A DNA stretch of 64,000 nt from Quillaja saponaria. Lineage: Eukaryota; Streptophyta; Magnoliopsida; Fabales; Quillajaceae. Each line of letters opens with the position of its first letter. Position 1 is the first letter of the stretch. Below, one piece after another: positions 22,119 through 33,045 of the stretch. The position numbers were made by a program, and so were the translations under genes. Below the pieces are notes generated by a model, which saw nothing but the letters and a program-made list of their open reading frames with translations, was not told the origin of the DNA and did no database searches. The DNA lies in assembly GCA_029379385.1 (NCBI GenBank), contig CM055612.1:14322001-14386000 (forward strand). Reading direction: 5' to 3'.

Positions 22119-23240
22119 TGTGAGTAGTAATTTTTTAACAGATGCAACATCAGATGCCTTATGAAGACTTTTCTGCCAGAGCTTAGTATGATTTGAATTC
22201 AACCATGGACCCGACAAAAGCCCACCCACATAATCGATGCTCGAGGGAGAGAATATGGCAGATTACATCTGTAAGATGGCTTTTACGGTTCCTTTTGGAT
22301 TGAACCCCAAGAAAATCATTTTTATGTGTTTTCCATAAAGACCACATAACAATGTTGAACAAGCAATCCCTGTCACTGGTTGGAACTTTGCAAGAAAAGC
22401 ACCAACCACATTTTTCTTTTACTGCATCTTCATCTAGGTTTTGAAAAAATTTCCAACAAAAGTTTGTAGATTTATTCAAAATTGCCTTTGCTTGTGCTGA
22501 TATTATGTCTTCCTCAGACATTCCAAAGTTCTCATTGATTTGTTGTGGCAATTTACACATCAACTCTTCTGAAACTAATGAGGCCATTTGAGAAAAACTG
22601 TAATGGTTTATGTAGTCAATATCACAAGGCATTTGCGTGGTGTCCACTTTAACAGTGGACTTACTGGATTTGCAAAAATCTTCTGCCAATGACTGAACAT
22701 TTTTTTGTCTCAAATCTAAGCTGTTAGATGTTAAAGAACAATCTGCAAGATGAAGGTGTTTCTCTGATATCCCAGATTGATTTGAGAACTCATCAGATCT
22801 ATTAGAATCACAGTGCCCAGCACTTGGAAGGTTTTCAATGTCTGGCTTTTTTCGGGTGGTTTCAGCTGAACCATCTGAAGGAATACATGGACTTTCCATT
22901 GCTGTCACCAAATCTAAACAGTTCTCCACCTTAGAAACCTCATGGCTAAGATGATTAGAAGATGCAGCAAGTGTGTTTCTTTCCAACTTTCTTTCACAGT
23001 AAGTCTCATCATTCACAATAACTGTTCCTGAATATGTAAAAGGTGCTTGGGATGTAAATATACAAGATATCCATATTAATAGTTTCTGCATTTAAGATAA
23101 CAGGGATATCCCAGTGCTTATAGATTGCTGTTAATATGCCACTATAGGAAGTATCTGCAGACCTTAGCACTTCAACCACAACATTTAGATCCTCACTATG
23201 GTAGTATCTGAATAAGGATCCAGTATCAGATGAGTTAGAC
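22119..23240 (-). pseudogene. PTM-like: PTM-like: large central exon with two frameshifts
   Basis: The acceptor tgcag/G lies at 23241. The first part (SNSSDTGSLFRYYHSEDLNV ... YKHWDIPV) matches the family's YYH-R/S-DDLN block. Near 23090-23050 coding similarity moves to another frame, giving an open stretch that ends with 'YSFSQMASLVSEELM' and 'CGWCFSCKVP.SDRDCLF', then 'LTDVICHILSLEHRL'. At 22221-22228 the sequence cccaccca (minus: tgggtggg) looks like a 4-bp tandem duplication. Beyond it a third frame reads 'SGPWLNSNHTKLWQKSLHKA', the expected continuation. The donor gtaagt is at 22118. Two frameshifts in one exon make loss of function clear. Confidence 0.88.
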
Positions 23241-24677
23241 CTGCAAGGATATATCAAGATAATCAAGACAGTGCAAACTAACAATGTCTTCCTTTTTGTT
23301 TCTGACACATTGATGTTTCATTAGGTTAATAGCTTCTGATAAGTTAGCTTCACAAGCCTCTGCTTCAGACCAGTAACGGGGATAAAACCAGAAATCAGGA
23401 AAAGTAAATTGAACCAATAGATCATATGGACATTTTGGGACACAAGTTAGACCTAATTCCGGTAGAACCTCTAATGATCTGCTTATATCTGGTTTAATGT
23501 TGAATGTGATGTTAACAAGGAACAAAAAGGAGATTATAGACTAGAAAAGAGTATTATTTGTCAAACTAGAAATGTGGAGGAACGCATTAGAATCCAAAGG
23601 CCTTAGATGTCGGACAAAAAGAGTGCGCTTCCAATAAAACTAGAGGAGGCCCAAATGAAATAACTCTGGACGGTCAGACAATCCCTACAAATGATGTGTT
23701 TAAGTATTTAGGTTCATTTATACAAAAAGATGGCACAATTGAGTATGATGTAAACCATAGGATCAAGGTAGGGTAGGTGAAGTGGCAAAATGCTTCGGAA
23801 GTTTTATGTGATCCTAAAATCCTAAATAGATTAAAAGAAAATTTTATAAGATGGCAGTGAGACTGGCTATGTTGTATGTTACCAAACGTTGGGCAGTTAA
23901 GAAACAACACTCGCATAAGATGGGAATAGCCGAAATGAAAATGTTGAGATGGATGACCAGACATACAAGAAATGATAGAATAAGGAATAAAGAGATACGT
24001 AAGAAGATGAAAGTAGCACCCATCGAGGAGAAAATGAAGGAGAATTGTCTATTTTGGTTTGGACATATCCAACATCAGCTAATTGATGCAGTAGTTAAGA
24101 AATGTGACTTGGTACAGGTGTCAGGTGTTAGACATGATAAGGGAAGACTAAAACTTACATGAAGGCAGTCATCGAAAAGGATATAGCTGCTCTAGGCATT
24201 ACTGAAAATGATGTCTTAGATCGATACGAATGGAGGAAGAGGATTCATATATCCAACCCCAACTAGTTTATGATTTAAGACTTAGTTTAGTTGAGTTTAG
24301 TTGAGTTTCATTAGTCCTGCTATTGGATTATATGTATGTTTCCTAACAAGAAAGCCAAATTTCCCTGGTATTTGAAAATTATTTAGAACTCTAATTTTAA
24401 GTGATACTCTAGATATAAGAAAGGATGAGCATGATGATGAGGATCCTAATGGCAGATTTTGTAGATAAAAAAAAAATGCAAAAACTGTCACTGGAAACAA
24501 GTTGGGTTAGTTTTATTATGGTTTCATTTGATCCTAAACAAGAGAGCTAGTAGGTATGACTGCATGTATTTTATAACAACAGAAATATTGAAAATGATTT
24601 TTAGCACTCCCAAAAATTTCTAAGAGAGTGAGAGTGTAGCAAGAATACGTAAGTAAATATTACAACTAGGAGCTTAC
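23241..24677 (-). other. PTM-like intron carrying a LINE tail
   Basis: Donor gtaagc (24677) to acceptor ttgcag (23241). About half of it is the plus-strand RTE-type LINE fragment at 23571-24315. The remainder is anonymous. Confidence 0.75.
23571..24315 (+). mobile_element. 3' end of an RTE-type LINE (ORF2 C-terminus)
   Basis: Plus-strand translation in shifting frames gives 'WRNALESKGL', 'GGPNEITLDG', 'FKYLGSFIQKDG', 'DVNHRIKVG', 'MAVRLAMLYVTKRWAVKKQH' and 'AEMKMLRWMTRHTRNDRIRN'. It then gives 'APIEEKMKENCLFWFGHIQ', 'WRKRIHISNPN' and a stop. These are the reverse-transcriptase C-terminal blocks of plant RTE elements. The fragment is 5'-truncated, as usual for LINEs, and ends in TTTAG/TTGAG repeats (24283-24310) that look like the 3' tail. 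It is antisense to the host gene. Confidence 0.88.
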
Positions 24678-25292
24678 ACCAACAAGTAACCACAGCTACT
24701 GAAATAGAGTCGACCATGAGGATCAATTCCTAGCAAGTCTGCACCTCGAAGTGACTTTTGTAGCTTCATGCTAGGCCTACGTCTACCAATTGCGCACTCA
24801 GGGCAATACCAGTCACCCTCTGGCAGATGGTCATTTGAAATTCCTACACATCTTGAATGAAATGCAGCAGGGCAGCCATCACAGCATATTAAATTTCCTT
24901 CCATCTTACACAGACAGCACTCATCACTATTCTACTCAGTTATGTCATCAGCATTCCCTTCATCCAAGCAAGAGCCACAAGAAGCCTCAAACACAACCCT
25001 CCTTTTCTTGGACATCTTAGTGTACACATTCTGATCAAAGTCAATATCAGTCTCAGCTTCCAAAGATCTTCTATTAAGCTCTGACCTTATGGCTTCTGCT
25101 TCAATCATATCATCACACAGCAATCGAAGAATCTCAACCTTCATAGTTACAGGTTGTTTGTAGTAGTCACTTTTGAACAACTTCAAGTCGTTAAGATTAA
25201 AACCAGGTTTAAATCCTGAACCATGAATCAGAAGGTACTCTGCCATGAAAATGGGCCATGTAATCAAGTCCACCAAATCCCAGTTTAGAATC
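24678..25292 (-). pseudogene. PTM-like: PTM-like: WHIM segment and first PHD-finger exon
   Basis: The acceptor tgcag/G at 25292 restores 'R-ILNWDLVDLITWPIFMAEYL', the WHIM-like partner of the DDT domain, followed by 'LRLLCDDMIEAEAIRSELN'. A C4HC3 PHD finger follows: CCLC...CCDGC...HSRC...WYCPEC (about 24922-24800). Such fingers read histone H3 tails. A TAG at 24934-24932 replaces the Trp codon expected just before 'NSDECC', so translation would stop right before the zinc ligands, although the frame stays open after it. The donor at 24677 (GT/gtaagc) matches the phase of the next exon and gives '...GYLLV'. Confidence 0.9.
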
Positions 25293-25399
25293 CTGCAGAA
25301 AAAAATTTGAAAGGGATGGAATTCATCACCAACGTAACCAAAGTTACCAAACAGATTGACATGATATGAATGAATATGAGAAAGGGATTGCAAAACTAC

Positions 25400-26676
25400 C
25401 TTAGGCAATTAGAAGCAGTTTGGGATCCCTCGTTAGAAAGATATCCCAAATGGTGTCTCAGAATTTGCAAAATAGAAACATGAACATTATCAAATAATGT
25501 ACTAGGAGACCTGTACTTGAGTGCCGCTGCAAAATCCTCCAATTCAAATGGACTCAAAAATAACATAGTACTGAATGATCTTAAAAAGGCATAAATTGAA
25601 AAAAGTTCAAGAATAGGAATATCGTCTAAAGCCAGATTCTTCGAAGAAGGGGGCAATTGCAGCTTAAGTGGAAGAAAGACAGGTTTCTCATATTCTACAC
25701 AACTAGAAACCATCACTTTTTGTTCTTCTTGTGCACTGACCCCCAAGGATAACAATGGATCATTCATCACACTTGAAGCTTTAGTGCTTATAACATGAAT
25801 TTTTGCAGACCCTCTACGAGAACTTCTCCTTAAAATTATTTCCGTGGTGACTTCGAAATTATATGACAGTTTTCTTCTCTTCCTCTTGCTACTTCCTTCT
25901 TTGTTTGGACTTCCTGAATCATTTTGGCATTCATTAATTACTGTAATACCAGTCTCAGAAGGACCACCCTGCAGCTGAACCTCCGTAGAACTGCAATCCT
26001 TACCACAGTTGGCATTTGAAGCCCCAATAACACTAGCCTGTGGAGGTATACCTCTATCCACATACTCAGTGGAACAAGGAATTACCTCTGTAATATCATT
26101 GGAGATGTCTTTCACATTCCCAGTTTCACAAGCATCTTCTGTAGATTTGACAATAATAAGCCCACCATTCTGTCCCTTCTGGCTTTGTCCATTATTATCA
26201 AAAGAAGGACCCCTTATGTCAGATAGTCCTTTGTCGCCCTCGGTTTCCTTAATTTCTTCACATACCTCCAAATTCAAGTCAAACTTATGTTCCGGCTTCT
26301 TTATTTCCACAGCTGAACAACCCAAATAAGCAACATCTGAATTATCATCAAATTCACTACTCACATCTAAATTTAAATCAATAGGATTTCTTCTTTTGAA
26401 ACTGTCCTCTGAATTACCATGTGAAGCACATCAATAATTCCCATGCAATTCTTGGTTCAGATTAAACCCCGCATTCAAATCAAAGCCATCTTTCAAATTA
26501 TCAATACCTTGTGAATTCCCATTAGCAGAGATACTATCTTTGAAATTCTCTCCAAATTCACTTTCTTTTTCTATCGTTTGTACATTCTCATCTTTTGAGC
26601 TGGCACTTCTATTCACATCCCCGACAATCTCTACCCTACCAATCCAATTTTCTCTAATCCCAGTTCCGGCTTCCAT
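25400..26676 (-). pseudogene. PTM-like: PTM-like: linker and DDT-domain exon
   Basis: The frame starting at Met 26676 is interrupted once, by TGA at 26433-26431, then runs open for over 340 codons. It has repeated 'DLNL/GFDLN' motifs, a basic patch 'KRKRRKLSYNFE' (~25880-25860), and a DDT domain at about 25690-25403 ('LALDDIPILELFSIYAFLRS' through 'LSPFELEDFAAAL' to 'SNCLR'). DDT domains form a helical module that in other families contacts ISWI-type remodellers. The exon ends CTAAG/gtagtt at 25400, phase matched to the next exon. Apart from the TGA it is well preserved, so the DDT part degraded late. Confidence 0.88.
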
Positions 26677-26689
26677 TAAAACCCACAGT

Positions 26690-26967
26690 CTGAATTACCA
26701 TTTGCATTAGAATTTCCAGAGAGTATCGAATTCAGAATCAGACTTCACCAAATTCTCACTAACATTACCTGAAATTCCACCAATTTCATTTTGTCTGTCC
26801 ATTGGACAACACTTCCAGCCGCGATGAGGTTCTCCTCAGCAGTCCGTTAGACTCAATCCCAGAGAAGCCACTTGAGTCAGGAACCCAAAGCCCAGAGGAT
26901 GGGTTACAAGATTTCACAATTCCCGAGAAAACGCCAATCCCTCATAACTCTTTCTTCAAAGTTTTAC
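26690..26967 (-). pseudogene. PTM-like: PTM-like: remnant of N-terminal Tudor-like exon
   Basis: After a cgcag acceptor-like site, the frame reads VKTLKKEL, then a stop (TGA at 26944-26942), then GIGVFSGIVKSCNPSSGL. This is recognisably the family's N-terminal 'KKEFKGFGVFSG.VKSYDPSSG' segment. The following acidic 'YEDGDSEEL' part is missing, and the frame breaks again before 26690 near 'SDSEFDTL'. The initiator methionine exon was not identified. This end is the most eroded part of the gene. Confidence 0.75.
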
Positions 26968-27050
26968 CTGCGATTACGACAACTATGCCAGAGAAAATAT
27001 GGAGAAAAACTAAACCAGCTGATCCGTGTAAAAAAGAAATTTTGAAATAG

Positions 27051-27902
27051 ATATGACCCAGTCTCTTTCTCAAGTCCACCTTTCTAGGAGCTTGCGAGAG
27101 AGGATGAAGGAAGAAAATGAATGCCATTAAGGTGCAAGGCCGTAAGTAAGGGAGAGCGGAAGTTAGAAACAATGTAATAGAGAGTCACTTTATTCATAAA
27201 TTAATTAAAAAATTGAATAAATTATAGGTTTTTTTTTTTCTTGTCTTTTAACGCTACAATAGTTATCACTTTGGTTTTTAAGAATTTTTTTAATTAATTA
27301 CAATTGACATAAAGATAATAAAATACTTAATATGTTTTTATATCTTACAAAACTAATTTAGTTATTTATTACTAAATACTGTAGAAATTTTGCATTTATA
27401 AATAACATAAAATTAAGATAATATAACTTAATTAAAAAATTCTGGTTAAAATTGGCCTAAAATATTATTTGAGAACTAAATTAAAAATTATAATAATTAT
27501 TAAAAATTAAAACAGTAATTAAACCTAAAATATATTATTAATTTATATTATATTATTGTATTTTATTTTAATTTCGTCTTTAAACTGCAGGGATTGGGTC
27601 TTCTACTCTAAAATTGGTTAGCAAAAGGTGATGTAATAAATAATAGTAAAGGGCTCTAAATGTGGGATGAATTAAAAATTGACACGTGTAGTATATATAA
27701 AATTATAAATAAATTAAAATCTTATTTTTTAATTTTTTAATTAAATTTTAAAAAAAAGCCTATACCTCATTATCATCTACAGTCACCATAACCTCTATAG
27801 CCACCACGATCAACCCTTTGTCTCTCTTATAAAAATCTCATTCTTGAAATTCAAATTAATCCCAACCCCTTCCCCTGCCCTTTCCACCCCATCGTTGGGA
27901 TT
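27051..27902. other. AT-rich intergenic stretch upstream of the PTM-like pseudogene
   Basis: This would hold the former promoter, but no element can be assigned. Sequence from 27200 to 27770 is extremely AT-rich with no coding similarity. Confidence 0.5.
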
Positions 27903-27910
27903 ACTAGAAC

Positions 27911-28897
27911 TAGGGGTGAGCAGGCGGTCGGTTGGGTTCGATTTTGAGCATTTTCCCGACCAACTCGTTCTTTTCAGTTTGTCAAAATTCAACACCGACT
28001 AAACAACCGATATATTCGGTTTCTACCAACCGCAATAATATTGATGAATTTTCGGTCGGTTTCGGTCTTTTGTCACACAAAAAATAGTGCAATGAAATCT
28101 CAAATTTTAGATGCAAAAGACACAAAATCGGTACTGAGAACAAAATTATTGACTTTGATGATTTCTTAAAAAACAACAAAAGAAGTCAAAAATAGATCTA
28201 AAGAAATATAATTATTCCTATTAACAACAATTGGATTACAGGTTAGAGAAGGATCAAACATGAAGTAAAAATGAAGCAGAAAATTGGATGCTCCTTTTTT
28301 TATAAGAACGAAACTCTGTTCAACTTCGATGCTTGGTGAAAGAGATCAAACAATTCACCATCTAATCAGACTTCTCATAAATCATCCACCAAAATCGTTC
28401 AAGCATATGAAGAGAGGGAAGAAGTAGAGAAAGCATCGAAGCTTTGAAGAAGTAGACAAGAAAAAAAGAAGCATGAGATGATGCTCTGTTCTGTTTTCAC
28501 TCTCTACTCTCTCTTCACTTTCTTTGGCTGGCGGTTGAGTAGAAAAGAAAGAAACACGCAAGTTGCAAATTAGGTTTTGCTTTCACATATGACTTTGGGC
28601 CTACACTTCATAAAACTTCATGGGCTAAGACTTGTTAGCTTTTATTTTTATTTTTATGGGCTTGAATTAGATAAGATAGTAAGCTGAATCTAAAACTTTG
28701 GACTTTTGTTATATAATTTGGTCGGGTTGGTTATCTTATTAGCAAAAATTGCATACTCGTAAAACCGACCCATCTTGTAAATAATGTAAAATTTTCAACC
28801 GACTGCTCATCTACATTTTCGGTTTGAGTCAGATTCGGTTATTTTAGGTCGGGTATGAGCCAGATTTTCAATTTTTCGGGTATGATGCTCACCCTTA
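27911..28897. mobile_element. hAT-type non-autonomous element with perfect 8-bp TSD
   Basis: The 987-bp element starts TAGGGGTGAGCA and ends in the inverse of TAAGGGTGAGCA (11 of 12 match). It is flanked by identical ACTAGAAC at 27903-27910 and 28898-28905. Subterminal regions are rich in 'ggtcgg/cggtt' words facing each other. These are hAT hallmarks. No transposase frame is present. The perfect duplication suggests a fairly recent insertion. Confidence 0.93.
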
Positions 28898-28905
28898 ACT
28901 AGAAC

Positions 28906-29077
28906 ATTATCTTGCAACATTTCTCCTTAGCTAACTACAGATGCTAAGAAGAAGAACTAGCAAAAACTCCAAAATTGATCAAGACCAAGGCCAAATATTT
29001 GATGGAAAATTTTAGACATACCTTATTTATCATTTACATTGTCTCCTCTTCTTTAAATCCTCCACATAATTCTTATA
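28906..29077. other. Short intergenic stretch between two hAT elements
   Basis: Nothing recognised. Confidence 0.5.
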
Positions 29078-29085
29078 CAATTTTT

Positions 29086-29673
29086 TAATGTATTGGAAAC
29101 CAGACCAAATTGGTTGGACCATCGTCTGGATAACAAATCGGCTCTGGTTGAACTAAAAAATCGTTTTGGTGGTTGGACTGGTTAAGATTGTAAATAAGAA
29201 GAACTAGTAAAACTGATACCAAGTTGATTGGACCAAACAATTATATATATATATATGTATATAAATTTTTTTTATTTATATTACAGTTAAAATATTATAT
29301 TTTATATTAAAGAATAATGAAACTATTGTATTTTATATTAATGCTGCCTTTAATAGTTTAATGCATAAGTTGAAATTTGAATGTTGTGATGCATATTAAA
29401 TTAATTAGTTGTCGTATTAACTATTTATAACTATATTTGACTATTTGTGATGTGATTTTTATAATATTTAATGAATATTTAATTACTATCTTCTATTTTT
29501 CTATATATTTAGTATTTATAATTAATAAAAAAATTTATATAATATGTATAATATTTAAAATATATAATTATATATATATATATGACGTCATCCTAGTCCG
29601 ACTCTAGTTGAACCAAAACCCAAGATTCGGCAAATTTTTTAAATCAATCACTAATCCGATTTTTACAACATTG
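29086..29673. mobile_element. Second hAT-type MITE-like element (588 bp)
   Basis: The start TAATGTATTGGAAACC pairs with the inverted end CAATGTTGTAAAAATC. The flanks CAATTTTT (29078-29085) and CAACTTTT (29674-29681) match at 7 of 8 positions. The subterminal parts carry 'ggttggac' and 'tagtccgac' words, and the middle is AT-rich with TA runs. It fits a hAT derivative older than the one at 27911-28897. Confidence 0.7.
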
Positions 29674-29867
29674 CAACTTTTATTTGAATAAATTCATAAA
29701 CCATCTTTGGTATATACAATCCCACGAATTAGAGGCATTGGACCATGAGGCAGTAAACTTGGCAATGGTTTGGAGGTATCTAGTGGTGATGTTGACAAGA
29801 GTATGAAGTTCATCAACTTTGAAGCTAGTCGATTGCAAATGGAAAAGATAATTACTTAATTGGTTTG

Positions 29868-31311
29868 TGTTGAATCCAATGGGTATTTGATACCCTTATC
29901 TAAATCTTATTTTCAAGATAATTAAATAATTAATGCAATGAGAAACTAATTTGAAAATACTCTTTTATAGCATGTACAGAGTTAAATGAGTCAAACATGA
30001 ATCTATTAATTGAAAAGAGCTAATAAGTGGAAATTAGTAAGTGTTGACTTTATATGGCAATGTCTCATCCATAAGTAAGTTAGTTAAAAAGATCAACTGA
30101 GCTGGATTGGAATAAATACGATAATGTTTTATTATATATCAGTCAACTAAAATGATCAAGTGAAAATCTCTACCAGTCAACTGAAAGCATTTCAGTGGAT
30201 ATAGAATGAAAAAGAAGTGATTGTTTCATTAGTCGAAAGAAATCAACTGAAAACTTATTTTTGTCAGCTGAAGCAAGATTCCAAAAGATGCATTTCAAGA
30301 ATAACTAAAGAAAGATTAACTGAAGGAAATAAATTGAAAACTTATATTTCAGTCGGCTAAAAAACAATCAATGGATCTATCGAGACAATTGAGCTACTAG
30401 TGTGCAAGATCAAATGAAGTCGTTTTACTAGCTTAATGAACTGATATTGAAAAGCTAAAAGGAAATCAACTGTCAACTATAGGTTGATGTTTCTTCTAGA
30501 AACATCAATTATTCATTGTCAAACATCAATTATTCATTGTCTTCATCATTTGAGTATGTTCAAAATATCTTTCCACTACATCTGCGTAGTCAACTTGAAA
30601 TTTCGGCTCTTTTCAGATAAATAACATTGCAGGACAAAAGTTTATTGATTATGAGTGCAACGGTCTGCTTATTCTAAAAAAGGCTAGTTTTACAGAATAA
30701 ACTCTAGGCCAAGAATCATTTATCAACTTTGAATGAATCAAACATTGATTTTTAGACGCTTTAATGCAATCTTCTTCTCACAAGCTTCAAAGTTCAAGTC
30801 CATTTTGAAAATAAAGAAGACCGCAGCTTTTACATTCTCTTTTCTCTATAAATTCAAATCAAAGCTTCTATAATTTCATTATCTTGATGAACTTTGTATT
30901 GTGAGTGCTTTTGTGATTCTATGAAATCATTTCTCGTTTTTGTGAGAATTTTGAGTTAACCTAAAGTTTAGGTTTAAGCTTAGTAAACTTCTACTCGAAT
31001 GTTGATCTTGTAAAGTTTGTTTGACAATGCAACATTTTAAAGATTTTACTGAGCCATGTGAATTCAATTATTAGTTGATTGAGCTCTCAAGTGAAGCTTG
31101 AGGAGTGGACATAGCTAAAGGGACTGGTGAACCACTGTAAATCATTGAGAAAATCTCTCTAACCATTACTATTTTAAAAAATTTCTTTAGAGTAAAGTTG
31201 AAATTGCTTATCTCTTATTTGGGTGTGTTTATTTTATTTTCAAAACGGTTAAATTTTTAATTGATTAAACTATTCACCTTTTCTAGTTTTTATTCTAATG
31301 ACAATAATTAA
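29868..31311 (+). mobile_element. 5' LTR of a decayed copia element (SIRE-like)
   Basis: It starts at about TGTTGAATCC and ends just before a primer-binding site 'aatatcagagctg' at 31312, the decayed form of the initiator-Met 'ggtatcagagc'. The last 150 bp ('gcttatctcttatttgggtg ... ttttctagtttttattctaatgacaa') resemble SIRE/Maximus LTR ends. The 5' boundary is approximate because no second LTR is present. Confidence 0.65.
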
Positions 31312-31439
31312 TATCAGAGCTGATCATAATGCTACATTTAAAATCTGTTTTTTTAATCAAAAAATAATATCAATGCTGGTCATAGTGCTACATTTTTTAT
31401 TTTTTTAATCAAAGTACTATGAATTCTTTTATAATCGGC

Positions 31440-32493
31440 AAATCCCAAAATCTTGCTTGGTGAAGGTCAATCCTCTACTAGACCTCCTTTTTTAAATGGC
31501 CAAAATTTTGGGTATTGAACATCAGCACAACTGTTTTTATTCTAGCTATTGCTTTTGACATTTAGGATGCAATCACTAATGATGGTTATTTCCCTAATGT
31601 AATTGTTGATGAAAAATCTACTCCTAAATAAAGAAGTAAAAAGGATGATGCTGATAAGAAAAATGTTAAATTAAATATAAAGGACATGAAGTTATTTTAT
31701 TTTTTTTTGTTCCTTAGATTTAAATAAGTTCAATAAGTGCTCTAGTTGTGATTATGCATATGACTTATGGCACAAACTTAATATCATACACGAAGACATT
31801 TTTCAAATTAAAAAAAAATCTAAAGTGAACATGCTTATACATAACTATGAATCCTATAGAATTCATTATTATGAGATTATTTCAAAATCTTTTTCCAAGT
31901 TCATCAACATCATTAATGAACTGAATAATTTAGGGAAAAAATATTCTAATGAGGATATCGTTGTTAAGACCAAAGGTTGTCTACCCTAGAGTTGGAAAGC
32001 CAAGAAGACTATTGAAGAAGCAAAGAATCTTGAGATCCTACTCTTGATGAGCTTATTGACTCAATGGTTACTAATGAAATGCAAGAAAAGCATGAGTAAT
32101 GATATGAAGGAAAGCGTGAGAAGGCAAAAAGAGTTGCCTTCATGTTTGCTACAAAATAACTCACTTATTCTAGTGATTAATCTGAAGCTGATGAGGAAGA
32201 TATGGCCTTGATCACTAGAAAATTCATGAAGTATATGAAGGAATGATTAGTCAAAAAGCCTTCTAGCAAGGACTTCATTAAGAAGGAGCATAAGAGTGAA
32301 AAAAAAAAAAAAAAAACAAATCATAATCTTTAAGTGTAAAAATCCTGGACATGTGAAGAGTGAGTGTCCAAAGAAAAACAAAATTTATCCAGTAAAGAAG
32401 AAAGCTACAATTGCTACCTGTATTGATAGTGAAGATATCTTAAATGCGGACAGTTTGGATAAGGACAACTACAAGAAAAAAGTCAATCTTTGA
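31440..32493 (+). pseudogene. Copia gag remnant with CCHC knuckle
   Basis: Plus-strand pieces read 'SSCDYAYDLWHKLNIIHED', 'MLIHNYESYRI', 'INIINELNNLGKKYSNED', 'EEAKNLEILTLDEL', and finally a zinc knuckle FKCKNPGHVKSECPKKNK (32330-32382) whose first Cys is lost or shifted by the preceding A-run. This is the UBN2-type copia Gag that packages element RNA. Several stops and an A(18) run interrupt it. Nothing of pol follows; the element is cut at about 32500. Confidence 0.8.
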
Positions 32494-32528
32494 TTAATGT
32501 CAACACCTGAGATCACAACTTAACCTTA

Positions 32529-32686
32529 TTGAAATTAATTGATTGGAATTATTTAGATTAATTTAAAGTAGTTGACTATTCCAATCATATTCATAATTAT
32601 CCCCAATTAAGATAATCATGTATTAAATATTGTAATTAATTGAATTAAGACATAATTACGAAAATATCTTATTGTTATTTTCTTCA
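32529..32686 (+). repeat. Inverted partial copy of the family C LTR
   Basis: Read on the plus strand, this 158-bp arm matches the reverse complement of 32900-33045 closely (for example 'gattggaattatttagatt', 'gtaattaattgaattaag'). Together the two arms form a large hairpin. It is an inverted, internally deleted LTR copy or a foldback arm. Confidence 0.75.
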
Positions 32687-33045
32687 TGGTAAAGAAATTT
32701 GGAAACAAATGAGACAAATGAAAAATAAAATCGAGAGACACAAAGATATACATAGTTCGACTATCATCCTACTCTTGTGTTTATTCCATATGGATATGAT
32801 GCTCACTCACTCACACATTACAATGATAGAGCCTTCAATTTATAGATCTACAAGACAATCACGAGTTTTAAAATTAAATCATATTTATAACTAATCGTGT
32901 CTATAATTATTTTTGTAATTATGCCTTAATTCAATTAATTACAATATTTAATATATGATTATCTTAGTTTGAGGTAATTGGGAATACGATTGAAATATAT
33001 AATTATTTTTAATCAATCTAAATAATTCCAATCAATTATTTTTGA
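32687..33045 (-). mobile_element. Family C LTR, minus orientation (3' copy)
   Basis: It aligns with 56643-56990 over its full length: 'aagaaattt.gaaacaaatgagac' near the left end, 'cactcactca' in the middle, 'aattatgcctt.attcaattaatta' and 'gattatctta' near the right end. Its position next to the left target duplication of the large gypsy element suggests it is one end of a small LTR element split by that insertion. Confidence 0.7.

Larger units (their letters stand above)
7296..26980 (-). pseudogene. PTM-like: PTM-like DDT/WHIM/PHD-finger gene, unprocessed pseudogene
   Basis: Ten or more exon-like blocks on the minus strand follow, in order, the plan of the plant family containing Arabidopsis PTM (AT5G35210) and relatives. 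The plan is an N-terminal Tudor-like segment (remnant), an acidic linker, a DDT domain, a WHIM-type segment, a C4HC3 PHD finger, a long conserved middle, and a C-terminal Cys-rich PHD-like region. Family members are chromatin-linked regulators; PTM itself was reported as a membrane-anchored factor in plastid-to-nucleus signalling. Introns and GT/AG sites are kept, so this is a duplicated or dying gene, not a retrocopy. Clear lesions: TGA at 26944-26942, TGA at 26433-26431, TAG at 24934-24932, a frameshift near 23050-23090, a 4-bp duplication at 22221-22228, TGA at 14113-14111, TAA at 8552-8550, and further shifts at 8455-8545. Its introns hold copia, hAT and LINE insertions. A full-length product is not possible from this copy. 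Confidence 0.9.

Noticed and set aside
32296..32493. Small zinc-knuckle protein as a possible host gene
   Set aside because: The knuckle continues a copia Gag similarity that begins near 31560, downstream of an LTR and primer site; it is a transposon remnant.
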